From: Magnetococcales bacterium
GTDB lineage: Bacteria > Pseudomonadota > Magnetococcia > Magnetococcales > JADFYX01
Direction of reading: 5' to 3'
Length of the DNA stretch: 12,075 bases
Assembly (NCBI GenBank): GCA_015232795.1
Contig: JADFYX010000048.1
Coordinates: forward strand, 1 to 12,075
The translations under genes and the position numbers were made by a program. Below the pieces are notes generated by a model. The model made no database searches and had not been told where the DNA came from. It worked only from the letters and a program-made list of their open reading frames with translations. Shown one piece after another: positions 7,688 to 12,075 of this stretch. The first letter of the stretch is position 1; every line of letters begins with the position of its first letter.

Positions 7688-7972
7688 TTATTTTACAGTA
7701 ATAAAATGTCTGACAGAGTTAACGCAATTATGCTGACAACCTTCGATGGTAATGGTCGGATAAACTCCTGTAAATTGTCTTAAAAGCAGTAGCATATTTC
7801 GTACAGAATCATCAAAAATCTCAACACTTCTAAAATCAATCCGATAGTTTCTAGAAGGTTCATATTTTGAGTAGGCAGCGATAAAATTTGCTTTAGTACT
7901 CATGTCAAACCGCTTTCCAAGGGTTATGATAACCTCACCTGTTTCTTGGCTTTCGTGTACCTTAATACTCAT
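7688..7972 (-). CDS. Single-domain STAS protein (anti-sigma antagonist-like)
   Basis: This 94-residue protein carries the STAS pattern. It has a strand EVIITLGKRFD (13-23), the loop YRIDFRSVEIFDDSVRNML (43-61) with the usual acceptor-site serine (Ser56) after Asp-Asp, then the helix LLLLRQF and a final strand-helix pair. In other bacteria such proteins are partners of anti-sigma-type serine kinases, but no kinase, phosphatase or sigma gene lies nearby. The partner is therefore unknown. The frame is open to a GTG at 7988-7990. The ATG at 7970-7972 is preferred because GGGGGAG (7980-7986) lies seven bases upstream of it. A second ATG directly before it (7973-7975) is a possible alternative. The gene faces ybbP and is separated from the operon upstream by a long AT-rich spacer containing inverted repeats. 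Confidence 0.75.
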   Translation of the reverse strand: MSIKVHESQETGEVIITLGKRFDMSTKANFIAAYSKYEPSRNYRIDFRSVEIFDDSVRNMLLLLRQFTGVYPTITIEGCQHNCVNSVRHFITVK

Positions 7973-8018
7973 CATTCCACTCCCCCACACACAAAGCGAT
8001 AAAAATTTTAGCCTGATA

Positions 8019-8071
8019 ATCCATTTATAAATAAGAATACAAATGAGAATTGTTCACAAATATAAATGGAT
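8019..8071. repeat. 11-bp perfect inverted repeat, 31-nt spacer
   Basis: ATCCATTTATA (8019-8029) is repeated as its exact reverse complement TATAAATGGAT (8061-8071). The spacer of 31 nt contains GAGAATTGTTCAC. The element lies 47 nt upstream of the STAS start codon, so it may flank or include that gene's promoter. The arms are AT-rich, so chance occurrence is more likely than for a mixed sequence. Confidence 0.5.
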
Positions 8072-8076
8072 CAAGT

Positions 8077-8096
8077 AGTGGAAATCTAAATCCACT
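8077..8096. repeat. Small hairpin, 6-bp stem and 8-nt loop
   Basis: AGTGGA (8077-8082) and TCCACT (8091-8096) can pair around an 8-nt loop. It sits five bases from the larger inverted repeat and has no T-run on either side, so a terminator role is not supported. A binding site or a chance hairpin are both possible. Confidence 0.3.
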
Positions 8097-8290
8097 GCCT
8101 AATCGCTTCCCCCTAGAACTCTGAACAAAGAGAACTTTCTATAAACTATGCCAAAAAAAATTTTATTACACAAATATTTTTTTGTTCCGTTAACAATTAT
8201 TCTTAATTTATTAACATTATAAATATATTTAAACGTGCTGGTAATGATATTTTGTCTGCTATATCAGCTATCGGTTAAATTGGAATATTG

Positions 8291-9007
8291 TCACCTCAAG
8301 CAGCACTTTTTATATTTTCTTCCACTTCCACACGGACAGGGATCATTTCTTCCAATTTTATAGCTTTGTTGGTTGTTTAGAGTAGAGTCTGGTTTTGTTG
8401 TGCTAAAATTGCTACCACTCATTTCAATGTCAGAGAAAAGATTTCTTTCGATCTTATCTCCCTGAGTCTTAGCTGTAACCACCTCTCCCTCTATCAAGGC
8501 AGCATCCTCTATCTCACCACCTTCTCCATCCATGACCTTAAATAGAAAGCTGTATGCTACTCGCCATTTTATCCCAAATTTTGTGAGGATTGTGACTGTC
8601 TTGGGATTGAGTCTAACGATTTCTCCATACTGTTCTTGTTGGTTTTTATCATGGAACCCTACTAAGTCACCAACCTTGAGTTTGTTTCTATCGACTTGTC
8701 CCTGTTGTGAGTGAATATCTGTGTCTACTCTATCCAAATTCACCATGCAGAGGCGAATCTTCCAACGTCGTCCATCTTCTGTATTGCGTACTATCAAATT
8801 GGTTCTCTGAATCTCCTCGACAGTTGCAGGTATAAGACGGTTTTCACGTTCCTCAAAATAGGTGATTGCCATTCCAGGATGTAGCCGTCTTTTTATAGCA
8901 GCCAACTTGTCCGGTTGATCAAGCATCTTTTCTATACCAGCCTGAAGTCTATGCAGATCAAACAGGCTGGCTTGTTCTAATTCATTGAGAAGTTGGGTAT
9001 AGTCCAT
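8291..9007 (-). CDS. SEC-C zinc-motif protein with two SH3-like segments
   Basis: This 238-residue protein ends in a SEC-C motif, GRNDPCPCGSGRKYKKCC (219-236), whose Cys224, Cys226, Cys235 and Cys236 are the expected zinc ligands. SEC-C is known from SecA and many uncharacterised proteins and mediates protein or ribosome contacts in SecA. The N-terminal 40 residues are helical (LLNELEQASLFDLHRLQAGI). Two similar beta-rich segments follow, starting GMAITYFEE (45) and GDLVGFHDK (113), each about 45 residues and each ending in a W-K-I or W-R-V strand. They resemble KOW/Tudor/PilZ-like small barrels, but I cannot assign the family. A polar linker (about 165-215) joins them to the zinc motif. It is the last gene of an operon with the DsbA-like gene (17-bp gap). 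No Cys outside the zinc motif is conspicuous apart from Cys87. The function is unknown. The start has only a weak purine-rich upstream stretch. Confidence 0.8.
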   Translation of the reverse strand: MDYTQLLNELEQASLFDLHRLQAGIEKMLDQPDKLAAIKRRLHPGMAITYFEERENRLIPATVEEIQRTNLIVRNTEDGRRWKIRLCMVNLDRVDTDIHSQQGQVDRNKLKVGDLVGFHDKNQQEQYGEIVRLNPKTVTILTKFGIKWRVAYSFLFKVMDGEGGEIEDAALIEGEVVTAKTQGDKIERNLFSDIEMSGSNFSTTKPDSTLNNQQSYKIGRNDPCPCGSGRKYKKCCLR

Positions 9008-9024
9008 TTTCTAATCTTTAAAAA

Positions 9025-9678
9025 CTAGTTTGTTTTTGATAGTTCTTCTGCTACCAGATCGTTCAACTGTTTAAAGCCAAAACTAGGCAGCGGCCTGCCG
9101 TTGACAAAAAACTCTGGGGTTTTAGTTACATTCAAAGCTGTGGCATCTTGCAAATCTTGTTTGATGGTCTGGTTTATCTCTGATGCGTTAAGGTCTCGTC
9201 CCAATTTATTAAGGTCTAATTTTTCAATCTTGCCGAGATAACCCCAAATCTTGTTTGGTTGTGGGTTGGCATGAGAAGCCCATTGTGATTGGTTGACGAA
9301 CATTGCTTCTAAAGTCTGCCAAAATTTCCCCTGTTTCCGAGATGCTTCAAGAATCTTTACCATATAATCCGATCCCTGGTGAAAAGGTGCATAACGTACT
9401 ATAACCCTTATTTTTCCGGGGTTATTAGCCATTAAATTTTTTACAAATGGATGAAAACGAGCGCATGCACCGCAAGCAGGATCGAGAAATTCAACTATTG
9501 TGACATTGGCATTTTTGTCGCCTTTAGAGGGCGCACCTTCACGCATTAGTTTAGCAAGATTGGCTGTGGCTAGCTCTTGCTGTTTGAGGGTCTCGGCATT
9601 TTTATAAAACCAAGTACCAGCAATAAAGAGCAACACTAATATGGATAGAGCAGATATAAAAATAGTTTTTTGATTCAT
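9025..9678 (-). CDS. DsbA-family thiol-disulfide oxidoreductase, membrane-anchored
   Basis: This 217-residue thioredoxin-fold protein probably acts in the periplasm, either oxidising or isomerising disulfides. An N-terminal hydrophobic segment (about 6-24) without an obvious cleavage site suggests a membrane anchor or uncleaved signal. The active site is CGAC (Cys69-Cys72) in FLDPACGACARFHP. The cis-proline is Pro178 in NVTKTPEFFVNG, preceded by Thr. A helical insertion lies between the two halves, as in the DsbA/BdbD group. Classical DsbA uses CPHC; CGAC and the N-terminal anchor are nearer to BdbD/DsbA-like variants, so I leave the symbol empty. The start overlaps the stop of the dsbB-type gene by four bases (ATGA), implying translational coupling. 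An AAAAGG lies six bases before the ATG. The partner is clearly the DsbB-type quinone reductase encoded just upstream. Confidence 0.9.
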   Translation of the reverse strand: MNQKTIFISALSILVLLFIAGTWFYKNAETLKQQELATANLAKLMREGAPSKGDKNANVTIVEFLDPACGACARFHPFVKNLMANNPGKIRVIVRYAPFHQGSDYMVKILEASRKQGKFWQTLEAMFVNQSQWASHANPQPNKIWGYLGKIEKLDLNKLGRDLNASEINQTIKQDLQDATALNVTKTPEFFVNGRPLPSFGFKQLNDLVAEELSKTN

Positions 9679-10085
9679 TTTGAACCTTTTTTAATAACCC
9701 AGATAAGTAGTCCGATGATAATGGAGAATGATAGTAATGACATTACGGGAATGGTTAAAAAACCAAACCATTCGAAAGTTATTTCCGAGCATGGTACCCC
9801 TTTGCTACAGGGTTGAATGCTTTTAGGGATGTAACCTTTTGTTAAAGCTACATGGAACAGTGCTAAAAACCAACCAATTATCGGCAGTGGCAGCACGTAC
9901 CTTGCCACCTTGGTATCCAAAGGAAATAGACCCATTGGTAGAATGAAGGCTAGGGGATATATGGCAATTCTCTGATACCAGCACAAGACACACGGGGTAA
10001 CATCCATAACTTCACTAAAAAAGAGACTGCCAAACATTGATATTACAGCTATAAGCCAACTTATAAAAATACACGCCCAATTCAT
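9675..10085 (-). CDS. dsbB: DsbB/BdbC-type disulfide bond formation membrane protein
   Basis: This 136-residue inner-membrane protein reoxidises its DsbA-type partner and hands the electrons to quinone. I see four membrane helices (about 5-24, 40-56, 62-81 and 106-131). The first periplasmic loop holds PCVLCWYQR with Cys32 and Cys35, the strongly conserved redox pair. The second loop holds Cys93 and Cys99 in QPCSKGVPC. Their spacing of five residues is like the short-loop BdbC group rather than E. coli DsbB. The frame is open to a TTG at 10110-10112, but the ATG at 10083-10085 is preferred. It opens at MNWACIFISW, directly ahead of the first membrane helix, and has an AGAAAGA stretch eight bases upstream. 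The gene is first in the operon dsbB - DsbA-like - SEC-C. A good promoter with an overlapping palindrome lies about 50 bp upstream. Confidence 0.9.
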   Translation of the reverse strand: MNWACIFISWLIAVISMFGSLFFSEVMDVTPCVLCWYQRIAIYPLAFILPMGLFPLDTKVARYVLPLPIIGWFLALFHVALTKGYIPKSIQPCSKGVPCSEITFEWFGFLTIPVMSLLSFSIIIGLLIWVIKKGSK

Positions 10086-10138
10086 GTTTGAATCTTTCTT
10101 AATATTGACCAATAGCTTATATCACACCACCCATCACC

Positions 10139-10161
10139 TGATATTATCCAAGATAATATCA
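10139..10161. promoter_or_regulatory. Palindromic operator candidate at the dsbB promoter
   Basis: The arms TGATATTATC (10139-10148) and GATAATATCA (10152-10161) are exact reverse complements separated by CAA, making a 23-bp dyad. It overlaps the -10 hexamer and most of the spacer of the predicted dsbB promoter. That is where a repressor would block RNA polymerase. No T-run follows on either strand, so it does not look like a terminator. It is not a canonical Fur, Crp/Fnr or NrdR site by eye, and the cognate regulator is unknown. Confidence 0.6.
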
Positions 10162-10171
10162 AGCCATTCAA
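10143..10171 (-). promoter_or_regulatory. Predicted sigma70-type promoter of the dsbB operon
   Basis: On the minus strand the -35 hexamer TTGAAT (10166-10171) and the -10 hexamer GATAAT (10143-10148) are separated by exactly 17 bp. They match the consensus at four and five of six positions. Transcription would begin near 10136, giving a leader of about 50 nt before the dsbB ATG at 10085. A perfect palindrome covers the -10 and most of the spacer. Confidence 0.6.
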
Positions 10172-10250
10172 ATGCTCAGATTGCAAGGGAATAAGATACA
10201 GAATAAATACATGGGGTTAAGAAAGGAGTGGGAAGATTATATAAAAAACA

Positions 10251-10290
10251 AAAGCGTACTTCACAAAAACTGACATGCGAAGTACGCTTT
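10251..10290 (-). terminator. Intrinsic terminator of the RTX gene
   Basis: AAAGCGTACTTC (10251-10262) and GAAGTACGCTTT (10279-10290) form a perfect 12-bp stem with a 16-nt loop. It starts only 6 bp beyond the stop of the RTX gene. On the minus strand the stem is followed by a T-rich run (complement of 10236-10250). The plus strand has no T-run after the stem, so the terminator serves the leftward RTX transcript. Confidence 0.85.
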
Positions 10291-10296
10291 GCTGTA

Positions 10297-12075
10297 TCAA
10301 AAAACTGATGGATCAACATCATGGTCTAGATCTACGTCTGGACCACTATCGTCTGGTGCGACCCAGATAGTACCATCAGTATCTGGCGCATCATCATCTC
10401 CTGCTTGATTACCAGATACATAAAAATCATTTTCCTGCATTTCTTCGTTAACATCTGTATCTACAGTTGGTTGATTGCTGGAGTCATCATCTGTAAATCT
10501 TGGTACAAACTCCTCCTCTTCTACTTCAACTCTAATACCATCTCCATTCATAAAGGCAGACATTATTTCACTACCACCAGTATCGGTATCAGTAGTTGCA
10601 ACATCTGCTAAATCATAATAAGTAGTGGTTGAATCTGCTGTATCCATAGCCTGAGGCGGTTCTATTGCTGTAGTTAGTTGTGTCACTTCAACTTGAATAC
10701 CTTCTCCTTCAACAAAGGCGGACACAATATCATCGCTGCTGGTTTCCTCAACTACTGTGTCATTTAAGTCTAAATCTATAGGATCAACTACAACTTGGTC
10801 TATAGCATCGCTGAGATCAAGTTTGCCATCTTTAAAAGACAGATGTTCAATATTACTAACTGTATCAGTGCCATCTTTGCCTTCTGTATCGATGATGGTG
10901 AAACTGCCATCATCATTTTGGGTTACTTCATAGTCATCAATTTTACCTTTAAGTTCAAGGGTGTCTTCATCAGTTCCACCATCGATAATATCATCGCCTT
11001 CGCCAGCTTTTATTGTATCATTACCAGCACCACCGAAAATTATATCATCACCCTTGTCACCATCAATACTGTCGTTGCCATCATTACCGTAGATGGTATC
11101 GTTGCCGTCTTTACCGTGGAGTTTGTCATTGCCATCATTACCGTAAAGAACATCGTCACCATCATCACCATCTAAATGATCATTTCCATCACCACCAAAA
11201 ATGGTGTCATCACCATCTTTACCATCAATATTGTCGTTACCATCATCACCATAGATAGTGTCATTGCCATCATCACCATCTATGTTGTCGTTACCATCAC
11301 CACCAGATATTATGTCGTTACCATCTTTACCATCAATTTTATCATTACCACCATTGCCATAAATAACATCATCACTGTCACTACCGCGAAGTTTGTCATT
11401 TTTATCAGATCCGATGATAGTCTCCCCATCGTGGTGATTATCATCGTGGTGATCATCATCGTGGTCATCATCATCGTGGTGTTCATCAACAGTTACATCA
11501 ATGGTACCAGTTGTGGTTGCACTATCCCCTCCATCAGCTTCAGTAGATGTTGCAGTAACAGTTAGCGTAAAATTATCATCAGAGTTTAGTGCAGGGGTAA
11601 CAGTCAGACCATCTAAATCAGCAGTTACCAAGCTCCATGTTCCATCACCATTATCAGTGCCGTTAGATAGAGTTGCTCCTGTTGGAACCCCTTCAATAGT
11701 AATGGAGAGAGACTCAGAACCATCAGTATCTGTAAGACCAGCAGAAATATCCAGCGAGATTGCACTATCTTCAGCACCAGATGATGCACTATCAAGAATC
11801 AGTGTTGGAGCATCAGCATCGGCAGCAACCAAGACATTGATAATACCTGTTATAGTTGTACCTTCATGATGTTCATGTTTGCCATCATGTTTTTGTTCGT
11901 CATGTTTTTCATGACCTTCGTGTCTGCCGTTATCTTTTTCTGACGATGTAACAGAAACAGTAAGGTTAAAATCAGCATCAGAGTTAGCTGCTGGTATTGA
12001 AGACAGTGCCATTGCGTTGGATATTTCAACAGCAGTGACTGATAGTTCTGAATCTCTTTCTATCACCGTTGAAGG
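10297..12075 (-). CDS. Partial RTX-type calcium-binding secreted protein (C-terminal part)
   Basis: This is the last 592 residues of a large repeat protein. The frame stays open to the window edge, and the GTG at 12064-12066 is not a convincing start, so the 5' end lies outside. From the visible N-terminus there is the end of one VCBS/cadherin-like domain (about 1-85) with a His-rich insertion (51-72). A complete domain of the same kind (about 88-197) follows, then a His/Asp-rich stretch (198-218). Next are 17 nonapeptides of the GGxGxDxUx type (222-374) that bind calcium in a parallel beta-roll. After them comes the usual RTX-end segment with IDDYEV and LSFKDGKLDL. The tail of about 170 residues is very acidic, contains a duplicated SAF-x2-G-x-GI-x-VEV motif, and ends DPSVF. 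The composition is typical of type I-secreted adhesins or surface proteins, whose export signal is C-terminal and uncleaved. No secretion genes are in the window. The function is probably surface attachment or matrix. Confidence 0.88.
   Translation of the reverse strand, partial: PSTVIERDSELSVTAVEISNAMALSSIPAANSDADFNLTVSVTSSEKDNGRHEGHEKHDEQKHDGKHEHHEGTTITGIINVLVAADADAPTLILDSASSGAEDSAISLDISAGLTDTDGSESLSITIEGVPTGATLSNGTDNGDGTWSLVTADLDGLTVTPALNSDDNFTLTVTATSTEADGGDSATTTGTIDVTVDEHHDDDDHDDDHHDDNHHDGETIIGSDKNDKLRGSDSDDVIYGNGGNDKIDGKDGNDIISGGDGNDNIDGDDGNDTIYGDDGNDNIDGKDGDDTIFGGDGNDHLDGDDGDDVLYGNDGNDKLHGKDGNDTIYGNDGNDSIDGDKGDDIIFGGAGNDTIKAGEGDDIIDGGTDEDTLELKGKIDDYEVTQNDDGSFTIIDTEGKDGTDTVSNIEHLSFKDGKLDLSDAIDQVVVDPIDLDLNDTVVEETSSDDIVSAFVEGEGIQVEVTQLTTAIEPPQAMDTADSTTTYYDLADVATTDTDTGGSEIMSAFMNGDGIRVEVEEEEFVPRFTDDDSSNQPTVDTDVNEEMQENDFYVSGNQAGDDDAPDTDGTIWVAPDDSGPDVDLDHDVDPSVF
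10522..10572 (-). repeat. Second copy of duplicated 17-residue motif in RTX tail
   Basis: The translated segment SEIMSAFMNGDGIRVEV is a second copy of the motif at 10684-10734. Ten of 17 positions are identical, including SAF, both Gly residues, the following Ile, and VEV. The copies are 162 bp (54 residues) apart, and the sequence between them is not obviously repeated. Confidence 0.7.
10684..10734 (-). repeat. First copy of duplicated 17-residue motif in RTX tail
   Basis: The translated segment DDIVSAFVEGEGIQVEV precedes its second copy in the protein. It lies just after the RTX-end segment, within the acidic tail where a type I secretion signal would be expected. I do not recognise the motif as a named domain. 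Confidence 0.7.
10954..11412 (-). repeat. Array of 17 tandem RTX nonapeptide codon repeats (27-bp period)
   Basis: The segment is exactly 459 bp, which is 17 units of 27 bp. Each encodes a nine-residue unit such as GNGGNDKID, GKDGNDIIS or GDDGNDTIY. The Asp/Asn at position six and the hydrophobic residue at position eight are kept almost throughout; the first and last two units are degenerate. At DNA level the array reads on the plus strand as runs of CCATCA/CCATCATTACC. It could expand or contract by recombination. There are no unique spacers, so it is not a CRISPR array. Confidence 0.9.
11422..11484 (-). repeat. His/Asp-rich low-complexity stretch before the RTX array
   Basis: This encodes 21 residues made almost only of His and Asp (EHHDDDDHDDDHHDDNHHD and flanks), from ATCATC/GTGGTG codon repeats. 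It joins the last VCBS-like domain to the RTX array. Runs of His and Asp can bind divalent metals, but this is an inference from composition. Confidence 0.85.
11860..11925 (-). repeat. His/Glu/Lys-rich insertion within a VCBS-like domain
   Basis: This encodes 22 residues, RHEGHEKHDEQKHDGKHEH and flanks, with eight His. Compared with the following VCBS-like domain, it sits in the hairpin between strand TVSVTSSEKDNG and strand TTITGIINV. The other domain has only two residues (SA) at that point, so it is a loop insertion rather than a linker. Confidence 0.8.

Larger units (their letters stand above)
7973..8290. other. AT-rich intergenic region with inverted repeats
   Basis: I find no credible coding sequence in this stretch of about 320 bp. 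It separates the STAS gene from the end of the dsb/SEC-C operon and should contain the STAS promoter and perhaps the operon's transcript end. The centre (about 8145-8240) is almost pure A/T with homopolymer runs. Two inverted repeats lie in the half nearer the STAS gene and are listed separately. I could not find a hairpin with a T-run that would make a clear intrinsic terminator, nor a convincing promoter. Confidence 0.6.

Noticed and set aside
10217..10240. AAGGAG purine stretch on the plus strand suggesting a small gene.
   Set aside because: No start codon with an open frame follows at a suitable distance; the downstream bases form the RTX terminator.
10954..11412. Regular direct repeats that could suggest a CRISPR array.
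   Set aside because: The 27-bp period is in frame, has no unique spacers and encodes RTX nonapeptides.
10795..11869. Several plus-strand open frames opposite the RTX gene, including a His/Tyr-rich and an Ile/Thr-rich one.
   Set aside because: They are complements of the 27-bp repeat and low-complexity codons; the minus frame has clear RTX domains, and the plus frames lack starts with ribosome sites or recognisable domains.

Overview
The window reads as an ordinary chromosomal stretch of a Gram-negative, probably proteobacterial, moderately AT-rich bacterium. The evidence is a periplasmic-sensing histidine kinase, a Spy/LTXXQ-type periplasmic protein, a TesA/YbbA/YbbP cluster, MnmH, a DsbB/DsbA-type pair and an RTX-type secreted protein. 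I cannot name the genus from sequence alone. No tRNA, rRNA, CRISPR array, insertion sequence or prophage is visible.

Layout. Positions 1-98 are unassigned and may be the tail of an upstream gene. A sensor histidine kinase runs rightwards (99-1367). Facing it on the minus strand are a stand-alone cyclic-nucleotide-binding-domain protein (1407-1871) and an exported Spy/CpxP-like protein (start best placed at 2503). Next is mnmH (tRNA 2-selenouridine synthase, plus strand), which ends only 15 bp from the end of a convergent tesA-like SGNH lipase gene. The tesA-like gene is divergent from an ABC-exporter ATPase/permease pair (ybbA-ybbP), and their start codons overlap inside one CATG. ybbA and ybbP abut without a gap. 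This tesA/ybbA/ybbP arrangement, with the SelU/MnmH gene nearby, is also known from Escherichia coli.

After ybbP come, all on the minus strand: a single-domain STAS protein; an AT-rich intergenic stretch of about 320 bp with two inverted repeats; and a compact operon, transcribed dsbB - DsbA-like - SEC-C protein. The Dsb genes overlap by 4 nt and the SEC-C gene follows 17 bp later. The operon has a recognisable sigma70-type promoter overlapped by a perfect 10-bp-arm palindrome, which suggests a regulator site.

The right end is the 3' part of a large secreted, calcium-binding RTX-type protein. It has VCBS/cadherin-like domains, two His/Asp-rich segments, 17 tandem nonapeptides and an acidic tail with a duplicated motif. 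It is followed by a strong intrinsic terminator, and its 5' end lies outside the window.

No wholly new defence or mobile system is evident. The items most worth a second look are the palindrome at the dsb promoter, the His-rich insertions and duplicated C-terminal motif of the RTX protein, the CxxxCH motif in the Spy-like protein, and the overlapping divergent starts of tesA and ybbA.
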